64,000 bases of DNA from Nocardioides sp. W7 (GCF_022919075.1 NZ_CP095078.1:4836001-4900000), one strand, 5' to 3'. Numbered from the stretch's first letter, positions 49,645 through 58,923 are shown. Program-made: numbers and translations. The notes: a model not told the origin generated them from the sequence alone.

Positions 49645-50270
49645 GACCCGGCCTCGGTGAAGCGGACCTCCGCGCCGCGCTGCAGCAGCGCGGGCGGGTC
49701 GCGGTCGAGGTCCCACAGGCGCACCTCGGTGCGGCCGATCAGCTGCCAGCCGCCGGGCGAGGGGCGCGGGTAGACGCCACTGAACTCCCCCGCCAGGCCG
49801 ACCGACCCGGTCGGCACCGTCGTCCGGGCCCGGTCGCGGCGGGGCACCCGCAGCCGGGGATCGCCCCCGACGAGGTAGCCGAAGCCCGGGGCGAAGCCGC
49901 CGAAGGCGACCCGCCAGCTGGTGCCGGTGTGGGCCGCCACGACCTCGGCCTCGCTGAGGCGGGTGAGGCGGGCGACGTCGGCGAGGTCCGGGCCGTCGTA
50001 CACGACCGGGATCTCGACCGTCACGGTCCCGGGCGCGCCACGGTCCTGCGCTGCCGGGCGGACCGCGCGGAGCGCCTCGCGCACCCGGTCGACGGGGGCG
50101 TCCTCCGCGAGCACCACCAGCACGGTCTCCGCGGCGGGCACGACGTCGGCGACTCCGGCGGGGCGGTCGGCCTCCAGCGCATCGGCCCAGGCCAGCGCGC
50201 GCTCGGTGCTGCCGAGCTCGACCAGCACCGCGCGGTCGCCGTACGGCAGCAGGGTGGGGGCGGGCGTCAC
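49641..50270 (-). CDS. pxpB: 5-oxoprolinase subunit B (PxpB/KipI family)
   Basis: The 209-residue protein has PYGDRAVLVELG at the start, VEIPVVYDGPDL, and the cyclophilin-like segment FGGFAPGFGYLVG with RVPRRDRARTTVPTGSVG. The genes pxpA-pxpB-pxpC overlap one another by 4 nt, matching a protein complex made in equal amounts. Related KipI proteins inhibit a sporulation kinase in Bacillus, which is not expected here. Confidence 0.93.
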   Translation of the reverse strand: MTPAPTLLPYGDRAVLVELGSTERALAWADALEADRPAGVADVVPAAETVLVVLAEDAPVDRVREALRAVRPAAQDRGAPGTVTVEIPVVYDGPDLADVARLTRLSEAEVVAAHTGTSWRVAFGGFAPGFGYLVGGDPRLRVPRRDRARTTVPTGSVGLAGEFSGVYPRPSPGGWQLIGRTEVRLWDLDRDPPALLQRGAEVRFTEAGS

Positions 50271-51028
50271 GCGAACGCCGCCACCCGCACCCCGGCGCCC
50301 GTCAGCCGGTCGCGGACGGCCTGCGCCATCGCGACCGCGCCCGGCGAGTCGCCGTGGACGCAGACCGAGTCGGCCTCGACCTCGACGACCGAGCCGTCGA
50401 CGGCGACGACCGTGCCCTCCGTCACGAGGCGCAGCACCCGTTCCGCGACCTCTCCGGGGTCGGTGAGCAGGGCACCCTCCTGGGAGCGCGGCACCAACGT
50501 GCCCGCCGGCGTGTAGCCGCGGTCGACGAAGGCCTCACGGACGGTGCGCAGCCCGGCCCGCTCCCCCGTCGCGAGCAGGACCGAGCCGGGCAGGCCGAGC
50601 AGCGGCAGGCTCGCGTCGTACGCCGTCACCGCGTCGACGACGGCCGCCGCCTGGTCCGCGTCGTGGACGGCGGTGTTGTAGAGGGCACCGTGCGGCTTGA
50701 CGTAGGAGACCCGGCTGCCGGCCGCTCGCGCGAGCCCGTCGAGCGCCCCCAGCTGGTAGAGCACGTCGGCGGTCAGCTCGGCCCGCTCGTAGGCCATGTA
50801 GCGGCGCCCGAAGCCGGCGAGGTCGCGGTAGCCGACCTGGGCGCCGATCCGGACCCCGTGCCCGGCCGCCACCTCGCAGGTACGACGGAGGGTCAGCGGG
50901 TCGCCGGCGTGGAAGCCGCAGGCGACGTTGGCGCTGGTCACCACGGCCAGCACCGCCTCGTCGTCGCCGAGCTCCCAGCGGCCGAAGGACTCGCCGACGT
51001 CGCTGTTGAGGTCCACGGTCAGGTCCAC
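50267..51028 (-). CDS. pxpA: 5-oxoprolinase subunit A (PxpA, LamB/YcsF family)
   Basis: The 253-residue protein begins TVDLNSDVGESFGRWELGDD and has ANVACGFHAGDP, VSYVKPHGALYN and VCVHGDSPGAV, the conserved metal- and substrate-binding parts of the YcsF family. PxpA is thought to carry the hydrolase site for 5-oxoproline. It is the first gene of the operon; 114 nt separate it from the divergent ccrA start. Confidence 0.95.
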   Translation of the reverse strand: MDLTVDLNSDVGESFGRWELGDDEAVLAVVTSANVACGFHAGDPLTLRRTCEVAAGHGVRIGAQVGYRDLAGFGRRYMAYERAELTADVLYQLGALDGLARAAGSRVSYVKPHGALYNTAVHDADQAAAVVDAVTAYDASLPLLGLPGSVLLATGERAGLRTVREAFVDRGYTPAGTLVPRSQEGALLTDPGEVAERVLRLVTEGTVVAVDGSVVEVEADSVCVHGDSPGAVAMAQAVRDRLTGAGVRVAAFA

Positions 51029-51142
51029 CGGGCCACGGTAGAGCCAGATAGGTCACACGTGGTCGCCAGCAGCGTTACCGACCGGTAATACTCGGTCAAC
51101 TTTCTGGGCACTCCTCGACGACCCTGACCTGTAGGAGCCGAT

Positions 51143-52483
51143 GTGCAGCACATCCTCGACGCCATTCTCGCTGGTGACACCGCCAGCGAGGACTTCGCGA
51201 ACCTTCAGATCCCCGAGTCCTACCGTGCCGTGACGGTGCACAAGGACGAGGCCGACATGTTCGAGGGCATCGCCTCGAAGGACAAGGACCCCCGCCAGTC
51301 CCTGCACGTCGAGGAGGTGGCGCTGCCCGAGCTCGGTCCGGGCGAGGCGTACGTCGCCGTCATGGCCTCCGCCATCAACTACAACACCGTGTGGACCTCG
51401 ATCTTCGAGCCGGTCTCGACCTTCGGGTTCCTGGAGCGCTACGGCCGGCTCTCCCCGCTCGGCAAGCGCCACGACCTGCCGTACCACGTGGTCGGCTCCG
51501 ACCTGTCCGGCGTGGTGCTGAAGACCGGTCCCGGGGTGACCAAGTGGCCGCCCGGCACCGAGGTCGTCGCGCACTGCCTCTCGGTCGAGCTGGAGTCCCC
51601 CGACGGCCACAACGACACGATGCTCGACCCCGAGCAGCGGATCTGGGGCTTCGAGACCAACTTCGGCGGCCTCGCCCACATCGCCCTGATCAAGGCCAAC
51701 CAGCTGATGCCCAAGCCCGCCCACCTCACCTGGGAGGAGGCCGCCTCCCCCGGCCTGGTCAACTGCACCGCCTACCGCCAGCTCGTCTCCAAGAACGGCG
51801 GCGACCTGAAGCAGGGCGACAACGTGCTGATCTGGGGCGCCTCCGGCGGCCTCGGCGGCTTCGCGACCCAGTACGCCCTCAACGGCGGCGCGAACCCGGT
51901 CTGCGTGGTCTCCAACGAGGAGAAGGCCGCGATCGCCCGCTCGATGGGCGCGGAGATGATCATCAACCGCTCCGCGGAGGACTACCGCTTCTGGAACGAG
52001 GAGGGCACCCAGCAGGACCCGCGCGAGTGGAAGCGGTTCGGGGCCAAGATCCGCGAGCTCACCGGCGGCGAGGACATCGACATCGTCTTCGAGCACCCGG
52101 GCCGCGAGACCTTCGGCGCGAGCGTCTACGTCACCCGCAAGGGCGGCACCATCACCACCTGCGCCTCCACCAGCGGCTACATGCACGAGTACGACAACCG
52201 CTACCTGTGGATGAACCTGAAGAAGATCATCTCCTCCCACTTCGCCAACTACCGCGAGTCCTGGGAGGCCAACCGGCTGATCGCCAAGGCCAAGATCCAC
52301 CCCACCCTGTCGCGCACCTACACCCTCGACCAGGTCGGCCAGGCCGCCCTCGACGTCCACCACAACACCCACCAGGGCAAGGTCGGCGTGCTCTGCCTGG
52401 CCCCCGAGGAGGGACTCGGCGTCCGCAACCACGAGCTCCGCGCCCAGCACGAGAGCGCCATCAACCGCTTCCGCGGCGTCTGA
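51143..52483 (+). CDS. ccrA: Crotonyl-CoA carboxylase/reductase
   Basis: This 446-residue medium-chain reductase reduces and carboxylates crotonyl-CoA to ethylmalonyl-CoA with NADPH. The NADPH loop WGASGGLGG is at 231-239. N81, F170 and E171, and a histidine at 366 in ISSHFANY, match the four CO2-binding residues known in the Kitasatospora enzyme, so it should carboxylate and not only reduce. The GTG follows TAGGAGCCGAT. It ends before a strong terminator. Confidence 0.95.
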   Translation: MQHILDAILAGDTASEDFANLQIPESYRAVTVHKDEADMFEGIASKDKDPRQSLHVEEVALPELGPGEAYVAVMASAINYNTVWTSIFEPVSTFGFLERYGRLSPLGKRHDLPYHVVGSDLSGVVLKTGPGVTKWPPGTEVVAHCLSVELESPDGHNDTMLDPEQRIWGFETNFGGLAHIALIKANQLMPKPAHLTWEEAASPGLVNCTAYRQLVSKNGGDLKQGDNVLIWGASGGLGGFATQYALNGGANPVCVVSNEEKAAIARSMGAEMIINRSAEDYRFWNEEGTQQDPREWKRFGAKIRELTGGEDIDIVFEHPGRETFGASVYVTRKGGTITTCASTSGYMHEYDNRYLWMNLKKIISSHFANYRESWEANRLIAKAKIHPTLSRTYTLDQVGQAALDVHHNTHQGKVGVLCLAPEEGLGVRNHELRAQHESAINRFRGV

Positions 52484-52505
52484 GGCCCGCTCGCTCCAGC
52501 GTCCG

Positions 52506-52550
52506 CCCACCCCGGTCCCGGAATCGCCGGCACCGGGGTGGGAGCTTTTT
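52506..52550 (+). terminator. Rho-independent terminator after ccrA
   Basis: CCCACCCCGGT (52506-52516) pairs perfectly with ACCGGGGTGGG (52532-52542) over a 15-nt loop, followed by AGCTTTTT. It lies 23 nt after the ccrA stop and is the clearest terminator in the window. Confidence 0.93.
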
Positions 52551-52611
52551 AGGCGTCATCGGGGAGGATGGGACCGCGAGACTCCCCGACCGGAAGAAGG
52601 ATGCTTCGACC

Positions 52612-53847
52612 ATGAGCGACCAGGGCCTGTCCATCTTCGACGACGAGCCGGACCGGGAGCCGGTCGACGGCGAGAAGACCCAGGTGATCCCCGCGGTGGA
52701 CCCGAAGCGCGCGGCGCAGACCGCGCCCGCGAAGGCCGCCGGGAAGCCCACGGAGAAGCCGGCGGCACCCGCGCAGGGCCGCCCGGTGATCCCTCCGGCC
52801 GCCCGTCCCCCCGCGGCCCCGTCCCGGTCCGCCGCCCCGCGCGCGACCTCGACGACGCCGTCCTTCCCCGTGATCCGGCGCAACGGCTACGACCCCGCCG
52901 CGGTCGACGGAGCCTTCACCCAGCTCGCCTCCGAGAAGGCCGGCCTGAGCGCCAGCCTGGCCGAGTCCGAGCGCCGGGCGGTCGCCCTCGAGGAGCAGCT
53001 GGAGGCGACCCGCCAGGAGCTGGCCGAGAACGCGAACCCGTCGTACGCCGGCCTCGGTGGCCGCGCGAGCGCGATGCTGCGGCTGGCCGAGGAGGAGGCC
53101 AACGAGATCCGCGACACCGCCGACCGGGACGCCACCGAGATCCGCGAGCAGGCGACCCGCGACGCCAAGGCGATCCGCGCCGACGCCGCCCGCGAGGCCG
53201 AGGACATGCGCACCGTCCAGCTCGCCGAGCTCGACGAGCAGCGCCAGCGGGCCAACGCGGACGCCGAGCAGGAGCGCACCCTGGCCCGCGGCGAGTCCGA
53301 CGACCTGCGCGCGTCCGCGCGTCGCGAGTCCGAGCAGCTGCGCCTCGCCGCGCAGCAGGAGACCACCGAGCTGCGCACCACCGCGCAGCGCGAGGTCGAG
53401 CAGGCCCGCGCGGCCGCGGACCGCGAGGTCCAGGAGGCCCGTCGGATGCTGGCGGTCGAGAAGGAGCGGCTCGCCCGCGAGGCGACCGACTTCCACAACA
53501 GCGCGACGGCCGAGACCCGCAAGCTGGTCCAGGAGGCCGAGGAGCGCGCGACCGCGGCCGAGGAGCGGGCCCGCCAGGCCACCTCGCAGGCGACCCAGCA
53601 CCGCCAGCAGGCGCAGACCGAGGCCGAGGCGCTGCTCAGCCGGGCGCGGCGCGAGGCCGAGCAGATCGTCACCTCGGCGCGCACCCAGGCCGAGTCGATC
53701 AGCTCCTCCGGCAACGCCGAGGCCGAGCGCGAGCTGGCCCAGACCCGCGCCGAGCTCGAGCGACTGCGCAAGCGCCGCGACGCGATCACCGCCCAGCTCG
53801 CCTCGCTGCGCGACGTGGTCGCCGGCTTCGGCGAGGACGACGCTTGA
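52612..53847 (+). CDS. DivIVA/FilP-like coiled-coil cytoskeletal protein
   Basis: The 411-residue protein begins with a disordered Pro/Ala segment (about 1-85), then a short DivIVA-like motif (FPVIRRNGYDPAAVDGAF) and a coiled coil from about residue 100 to the end. The coil is rich in repeated units with the outline R-x-A-x(2)-E-A-E, such as DRDATEIREQATRDAKAIRA. In Streptomyces the coiled-coil proteins FilP and Scy, encoded near epimerase and thiolase genes, organise polar growth; this neighbourhood is similar. It starts 14 nt after AAGAAGGA-like sequence and overlaps the next gene by 4 nt. Confidence 0.82.
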   Translation: MSDQGLSIFDDEPDREPVDGEKTQVIPAVDPKRAAQTAPAKAAGKPTEKPAAPAQGRPVIPPAARPPAAPSRSAAPRATSTTPSFPVIRRNGYDPAAVDGAFTQLASEKAGLSASLAESERRAVALEEQLEATRQELAENANPSYAGLGGRASAMLRLAEEEANEIRDTADRDATEIREQATRDAKAIRADAAREAEDMRTVQLAELDEQRQRANADAEQERTLARGESDDLRASARRESEQLRLAAQQETTELRTTAQREVEQARAAADREVQEARRMLAVEKERLAREATDFHNSATAETRKLVQEAEERATAAEERARQATSQATQHRQQAQTEAEALLSRARREAEQIVTSARTQAESISSSGNAEAERELAQTRAELERLRKRRDAITAQLASLRDVVAGFGEDDA

Positions 53848-54986
53848 GCGACCAGGCCCCGGCCACGGCGGTCCCACCCGCGGACCCGGAGGGGCCGAGC
53901 GACGAGGCCGCGATCACCACCGAGGACCCCGACGACCTCGGCGAGCCCGGCCCACCGCTGAACCACCGGGCGCCGTTCTTCGTCGGCCTGGTCGGCGGGA
54001 TCGGCTTCGCCCTGGCCTGGTGGCTCTTCGGGTTGTTCGAGCAGATCGGCTCGACGCTGGTCCTGATCATCGTCGCGTTCTTCATCGCCGCCGGTCTCAA
54101 CCCGGTGGTGCTCTTCCTGGAGCGGCGAGGACTGGCACGCAGCGTCGCGGTGATGGCCGTGATCGTGGCCTTCCTCGGGGCGCTCGCCCTGTTCGTCGTG
54201 GCGATCGTGCCGGTGATCACCGACCAGATCTCGAAGATCTCCGAGAACGCACCCCACTGGCTCGACGACCTGCAACGCAACCGCCGCGTGCAGGACTTCA
54301 ACGACGAGTACGAGATCCTCGACAAGCTCCGGGACTACGTCGCCAACGGTGACTTCGCGAGCGCCGTCTTCGGCGGCGCCCTCGGTGTCGGCCTGGCCGT
54401 GCTGGGCGCGCTGTTCAACGCCTTCATCATCTTGGTGCTGACGCTCTACTTCCTCGCCTCGATGAAGACCACGACGCACGCCTTCTACAGCCTGGCCCCC
54501 GCGTCGCGGCGCGAGCGGGTCACCAAGCTGGGCGACCGGGTGATCGCCGGCATCGGCGGCTACGTCTCGGGCGCCTTCGTCGTCGCCCTGTGCGCCGGTA
54601 TCTCCTCGCTGATCTTCCTGTTCGTCATCGGCCTGGGCGAGTACGCCGTCGCGCTGGCGTTCGTGGTCGCCCTGCTCGACGTGATCCCGATGATCGGCGC
54701 GACCATCGGCGCGACCATCGTCACCGCCATCGCCTTCGCCACCGACGTGAAGACCGGGCTGATCTGCGCGATCTTCTACATCGTCTACCAGCAGCTCGAG
54801 AACTACGTGATCTATCCGCGGGTGATGTCGAAGTCCGTCGACATCCCCGGCGCGGTCACCGTGATCGCGGCCCTGGTCGGCGCGGCCCTGCTGGGCGTCG
54901 TCGGCGCGCTGCTGGCCATCCCGACCGCCGCGGCGATCCTGATGCTGGTGCGCGAGGTCTACGTCAGACGGCAGGACGCCCGGTAG
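53844..54986 (+). CDS. AI-2E-family transporter (permease)
   Basis: The 380-residue membrane protein has a 40-residue polar start and about seven hydrophobic helices. The family pattern is visible in NPVVLFLERRGLARSVAVM, VLTLYFLASM and DVIPMIGATIGATIVT, plus YQQLENYVIYPRVMSKSV. Members export small molecules or act as Na+/H+ antiporters; the name does not prove autoinducer transport. It starts with TTG at 53844 overlapping the coiled-coil gene's stop, so the two are coupled. Confidence 0.9.
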   Translation: MSDQAPATAVPPADPEGPSDEAAITTEDPDDLGEPGPPLNHRAPFFVGLVGGIGFALAWWLFGLFEQIGSTLVLIIVAFFIAAGLNPVVLFLERRGLARSVAVMAVIVAFLGALALFVVAIVPVITDQISKISENAPHWLDDLQRNRRVQDFNDEYEILDKLRDYVANGDFASAVFGGALGVGLAVLGALFNAFIILVLTLYFLASMKTTTHAFYSLAPASRRERVTKLGDRVIAGIGGYVSGAFVVALCAGISSLIFLFVIGLGEYAVALAFVVALLDVIPMIGATIGATIVTAIAFATDVKTGLICAIFYIVYQQLENYVIYPRVMSKSVDIPGAVTVIAALVGAALLGVVGALLAIPTAAAILMLVREVYVRRQDAR

Positions 54987-56022
54987 GTCGGCCCCACCAG
55001 CCGATGAAGCCGACCATCCCCGTCATGCCGGAGGTACGCGGCCCGTAGAGGGTCTGCGGCACGAACCCGATGGTCCACGGCTCGAGCGTCGCGACGGTGA
55101 GCGACCGCCGGTCGCCGGGCTCGCCGAGCTCGGTGATCGCGGGGCAGGAGAGGTCGAAGACCCACTGCCGGTCTCCCGCCTGGAGCAGCACCTGCTCCAG
55201 GTCGAGTGGCTCGTTGCAGCTGCCGACCGGCGGCGCCGCGTCGTAGGCCCCCGCCTGCGCCAGCGCCCGGTCGGCTCCCAGCAGCTGCCCACCGACCAGC
55301 CGGAACCGGTGTTGGTCCTGCCGGTAGCCGCAGACCAGGAGGCCGTCACCGGTGTCGCCGACGGGCAGCTTCGCACTCGGCGCCCGCAGCAGCTCCGAAG
55401 GGCAGGCGCCACCGACCCGGGCCGAGGCGAGAATCCGCCGGCGCAGCGGCTCGTCCGCGGCGACCGTGAGCATGGCGCCGGCGACCTCGACGGTCTCCTG
55501 GACGGTCCCGTCGTCGAGCTGCACGGTGCCGGGCTCCACGTCCGCGCCGAGCCAGACGTACGGCGCCGACGAAGCGCGGAGCTGGCCGCCGCCGATGCAC
55601 TCGTCGACCAGGCGGACCGGGCGGCCGACGTAGGGGGCCTCCGGGAAGTAGCCGCACACGTAGGGTGCCCCAGCGGTCCGCAGCGGCGCCGGTCCGTAGC
55701 CCCAGTCCGCCGGGACGTCCACGGCCAGGTCGTGCCACCGCTCGGTGCGCCAGCCGTCCGGCGCCATCGGCGTCGGGGGCTCGACGGGGTCGAGCGCCGT
55801 CGTCGGAGCGGGCGCCGGGGCCGGCGTCACCTCCTGCGGGCGGTCGAGAACCGTCGACACCCCGACCACCACCGCGACGGCGGCGGCCGCCGCCAACACC
55901 GCGCGGGTCCCCCGCCGTCGGCGGGCCGCCCGTTGCGCGCGAGCCACCAGGGGCGCGGTCGTGTCCACGCCGTCCGCGCGCGCCCGCAGGCCGTCGCGCA
56001 CCAGCTGCTCGAGGTCGTCCAT
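54964..56022 (-). CDS. Membrane-anchored extracytoplasmic protein linked to an ECF sigma factor
   Basis: The 352-residue product has a cytosolic N-terminus of about 38 residues (LEQLVRDGLRARADGVD), one membrane helix (AVLAAAAAVAVVVGVSTVL), a Pro-rich stalk and an extracellular domain with several cysteines. The ATG at 56022 shares a base with the sigma-factor stop and has AGGAGGAG before it. Its place suggests a sensor or anti-sigma partner, but the short N-terminus lacks the zinc HxxxCxxC motif of classical anti-sigma factors. Its stop overlaps the convergent AI-2E gene by 23 nt. Confidence 0.8.
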   Translation of the reverse strand: MDDLEQLVRDGLRARADGVDTTAPLVARAQRAARRRRGTRAVLAAAAAVAVVVGVSTVLDRPQEVTPAPAPAPTTALDPVEPPTPMAPDGWRTERWHDLAVDVPADWGYGPAPLRTAGAPYVCGYFPEAPYVGRPVRLVDECIGGGQLRASSAPYVWLGADVEPGTVQLDDGTVQETVEVAGAMLTVAADEPLRRRILASARVGGACPSELLRAPSAKLPVGDTGDGLLVCGYRQDQHRFRLVGGQLLGADRALAQAGAYDAAPPVGSCNEPLDLEQVLLQAGDRQWVFDLSCPAITELGEPGDRRSLTVATLEPWTIGFVPQTLYGPRTSGMTGMVGFIGWWGRPTGRPAV

Positions 56023-56513
56023 CACCGCTCCTCCTGGCTCGTCAGGGTGGCCCGCAGCGAGGTGAGGGCCCGGTGGACGTGGGAGCGGACCGTGGTCTCC
56101 GAGCAGTCCAGCAGCGCCGCGATCTCGGCGTACTCCAGGTCCTCGTAGAACCGGAGCACGACCGCCGCGCGCTGCTGGCGCGGCAGCGCGGAGCACATCC
56201 GCCAGACCGCGTCGGAGGTGTCGACCCCGGCCGTCGCATCGACGGCCGTGTCACGCACCTCGGCGACCGCGACCTCGCGGCGGCCGGAGCGACGCCACGA
56301 CGAGACGTGCTCGTTGACGACCATCCGGCGCACGTAGGTGTCCGGGTCGTCGGCTCGGCTGACCCGCGTCCACTTCTCGCACGCGCGGGTCAGCGCCGCC
56401 TGGACCGCGTCCTCGGCGGCGTGCTGCGACCCGGTCACGAGGTAGGCGAAGCGGAGCAGCCCGGCGACCCGGGCCTCCGCCCACGCCTCGAAGTCGGTCA
56501 CCACCACATCCAT
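56022..56513 (-). CDS. ECF-type RNA polymerase sigma factor (SigE family)
   Basis: The 163-residue protein has sigma region 2 (LLRFAYLVTGSQHAAEDAVQ and ALTRACEKW) and region 4 (ALPRQQRAAVVLRFYEDLEY, then SETTVRSHVHRALTSLR), joined by a short linker. This is the SigE-70 ECF subtype common in actinobacteria. The ATG at 56513 is preferred over a GTG three codons earlier. It overlaps the membrane-protein gene, indicating joint expression and probably autoregulation. Confidence 0.93.
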   Translation of the reverse strand: MDVVVTDFEAWAEARVAGLLRFAYLVTGSQHAAEDAVQAALTRACEKWTRVSRADDPDTYVRRMVVNEHVSSWRRSGRREVAVAEVRDTAVDATAGVDTSDAVWRMCSALPRQQRAAVVLRFYEDLEYAEIAALLDCSETTVRSHVHRALTSLRATLTSQEER

Positions 56514-56573
56514 GCACAACACACGCCCCGGCGGGCGAGGTTGTTGCAGCCGACCCCGGACTTTCCCAGCGGT

Positions 56574-57554
56574 TCAGCCGAGCGCCGGCTCCTCGGCGCG
56601 CACGCGGCTCTCCCCCAGCTTCACTCCGACCACCCCGGCCAGGATCAGCAGGCCGCCCACGAGCTGGATCGGGCGGGGCAGCTCGTCGAGCAGCAGCCAG
56701 GCGAAGCCGACGCCGGCAACGACCTCCAGCAGCGCCACGAAGGACGCGAGCCGCGACCCGAGCCGGCGACTGGCTGCGATGCCGGTGACGTAGGCGATCG
56801 CGGCCGTGACCAGGCCGAGCACCGCGAGCGGGACCCACCAGGCGACCTCGCGGCCGGCGTACGACGTCGCGTCGGTGCTGGCCGCCATCGGCAGCAGGCC
56901 GACCAGCGCGAGCAGGCCGAGCGCCGTCGAGCCGACGACCAGCCCGCCGGCGGCGAGCGCGATCGGCGGCAGGCCGTTGGACTCGTCGGCCGAGATCAGG
57001 AAGTACGACGCCGCGCCGACCATCGCCGCCAGCGCCCAGAGCACCCCGGCGGTGCTGAGGTCGGCGCCCGAGATCAGGTCGAGCACCAGCACCAGCCCGA
57101 GGGCGGCCAGGCCCGCCCCGACGAGCGTGACCGGCCCCGGACGCTGGCCGTGGCGCAGCCAGAGCCAGACCACGACGGCCGCGGGGGCCGTGTACTCGAT
57201 CAGCAGCGCGGGCCCGACCTGCATGTGCTGGACGGCGGAGAAGTAGCAGAACTGCGCGCCGGCGACCGCGAGCACGCCGTACAGCACGATGGTCGGGGCA
57301 CTGCGGCGGACCAGGAACCAGCGTCCGCGCAGGGCGGCGACGCCGAACGGCAGCACGACCGAGGCGGCGAGCGCGACCCGGACCAGGGTCACCGAGCCCG
57401 GGGTCCAGCCGGTGTCGAGCAGCCCGCGGGCCAGGGCCCCGGACATGCCGAACGACATCGCCGACACGACGGCGAACACCAGCCCGGAGGCGAGCCGCGA
57501 CCCCTGGGCCGCGCTCGGGACCACCGGGACGCCGTCATGAGTCAATGCGGTCAT
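56574..57554 (-). CDS. EamA/DMT-family permease
   Basis: The 326-residue protein has ten hydrophobic helices in two EamA halves (GLVFAVVSAMSFGMSGALAR in the first; VPLAVLGLVTAAIAYVTGIA in the second, ending in a LLDELPRPIQLVGGLLIL helix pair). It probably exports an unknown metabolite. It lies divergent from a CGNR regulator, separated by 38 nt, so the regulator may control it. Confidence 0.9.
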   Translation of the reverse strand: MTALTHDGVPVVPSAAQGSRLASGLVFAVVSAMSFGMSGALARGLLDTGWTPGSVTLVRVALAASVVLPFGVAALRGRWFLVRRSAPTIVLYGVLAVAGAQFCYFSAVQHMQVGPALLIEYTAPAAVVVWLWLRHGQRPGPVTLVGAGLAALGLVLVLDLISGADLSTAGVLWALAAMVGAASYFLISADESNGLPPIALAAGGLVVGSTALGLLALVGLLPMAASTDATSYAGREVAWWVPLAVLGLVTAAIAYVTGIAASRRLGSRLASFVALLEVVAGVGFAWLLLDELPRPIQLVGGLLILAGVVGVKLGESRVRAEEPALG

Positions 57555-57592
57555 GGAACATGACGCTACGGGCCGTGGAGTAACCTGTCAAC

Positions 57593-58132
57593 GTGGTATT
57601 CGCCCATGACACCGAGATGGCCCTGCAGGCGGCCGCGACGCTGGCCAACAGCGCCCTCGAGCCCGACACGCTGGAGTCCGTCGCCGACCTCGACGAGCTC
57701 TTCAGCCGCTTCGAGTACACCGGCCGGCACGAGCGCACCCGCGCCGAGCTCGACGAGGTGCGCGCCCTGAGACCCCGGCTCTACGACCTGCTGACCGCCG
57801 ACCGCGACCGTGCCGTCGAGCTCGTCAACGGGATGCTCGCCGAGGCCCGGGCGCTCCCCCGGCTGGTGCGCCACGACCACTGGGACTGGCACCTGCACGC
57901 GGTCCCCGACGACGCCTCGCTCGCCACCCGGTTCCTGGTCGAAACCGCGATGGCCATGATCGACGTGATCCGCGCCGACGAGCTGTCCCGCCTCGACGTC
58001 TGCGCCGACGACGACTGCCTCGGCATCGTGCTCGACCTGTCCCGCAACCGCTCCCGCCGCTTCTGCTCGAACTCCTGCGGCAACCGCAACGCCGTCGCCG
58101 CCTACCGCGCCCGCCAGGCCGCGAGCAGCTGA
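57593..58132 (+). CDS. CGNR zinc-finger / ABATE-domain regulator
   Basis: The 179-residue protein has the ABATE stress-like N-terminal domain (MALQAAATLANSALEPDTLE) and a C-terminal zinc finger: C and C in LDVCADDDCLGI, then RRFCSNSCGNRNAVAAYRAR with the CGNR signature. Such proteins are thought to bind DNA. TAACCT lies 6 nt before the GTG start, so the mRNA may be leaderless, and the promoter must overlap the divergent permease gene's control region. Its stop is 4 nt from the convergent hydrolase stop. Confidence 0.9.
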   Translation: MVFAHDTEMALQAAATLANSALEPDTLESVADLDELFSRFEYTGRHERTRAELDEVRALRPRLYDLLTADRDRAVELVNGMLAEARALPRLVRHDHWDWHLHAVPDDASLATRFLVETAMAMIDVIRADELSRLDVCADDDCLGIVLDLSRNRSRRFCSNSCGNRNAVAAYRARQAASS

Positions 58133-58136
58133 GCGG

Positions 58137-58913
58137 TCAGGCGAGGAACCGCCGCAGCACCTCGAGGAACACCTCGGACTGCTCGGAGTGCACCCAGTGC
58201 CCGGCGTTCTTCACGGTGACCCTCCGGTTCTGGGGGAACCAGCGGTCCATGGCTGCGGCGTACTCGTCCTTGACGTAGCCCGAGGTCTGCCCGGCCACCC
58301 ACAGCACCTTGCCGGGGTACGGCGCCGCGCCGGCCAGCTCGTCCTCCGGCCACCCGCCGAGCAGCGCGAGGTCGCGGTCGAGGACGGCGAGGTTGGGCAG
58401 CCAGGTCCAGCCGTCGCCCTCGCGGCGCAGGTTCTGCAGCAGGAAGCTCCGCACGGTCCGGTTCGGGACCGCCTCGGCCATGGCCTCGTCGGCGTCGCTG
58501 CGCCGCTCGAGAGCGTCCAGGTCCATCCCCCGCATGGCCGCGATGAACCCGCCGAACTCGGAGAGCCCGTGGTAGTCGACCGGCGAGATATCGACGACGC
58601 AGAGCCGCTCGACGAGCTCGGGGTGACGCAGCGCCAGCACCATCGCCGCCTTGCCGCCCATCGAGTGGCCGACCAGGGCGACCGGATCGTCGGCGCTGAA
58701 GAGAGCGGCGACCTCGTCGGCGACGTCGACGTAGTCGAAGCGATCGTGCCAGGCCGACCGGCCGTGGTTCGGCATGTCGACCAGCAGCACCCGGTGGTCG
58801 GTGGCGAGGGCCTTGGCGATCGTCGTCCAGTTCTTGCCCTGGCCGAACAGGCCGTGGCAGAAGGCGACCAGCGGACCGGACTCCCCCAGCGTCGTCGTGT
58901 GCAGGGCCGGCAT
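58137..58913 (-). CDS. Alpha/beta hydrolase
   Basis: The 258-residue protein has the nucleophile serine in VGHSMGGKAAMVLAL, an oxyanion segment FCHGLFGQGKNW, MPNHGRS, and the C-terminal histidine in KNAGHWVHSEQ. This outline resembles YbfF-type esterases (DMPNHGxS). The substrate is unknown. Confidence 0.92.
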   Translation of the reverse strand: MPALHTTTLGESGPLVAFCHGLFGQGKNWTTIAKALATDHRVLLVDMPNHGRSAWHDRFDYVDVADEVAALFSADDPVALVGHSMGGKAAMVLALRHPELVERLCVVDISPVDYHGLSEFGGFIAAMRGMDLDALERRSDADEAMAEAVPNRTVRSFLLQNLRREGDGWTWLPNLAVLDRDLALLGGWPEDELAGAAPYPGKVLWVAGQTSGYVKDEYAAAMDRWFPQNRRVTVKNAGHWVHSEQSEVFLEVLRRFLA

Positions 58914-58923
58914 GAGGTCGAGG

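Noticed and set aside
53057..54352. 431-codon plus-strand frame overlapping the coiled-coil gene
   Set aside because: Arg/Ser/Pro-rich shadow of the repetitive coiled-coil coding sequence.
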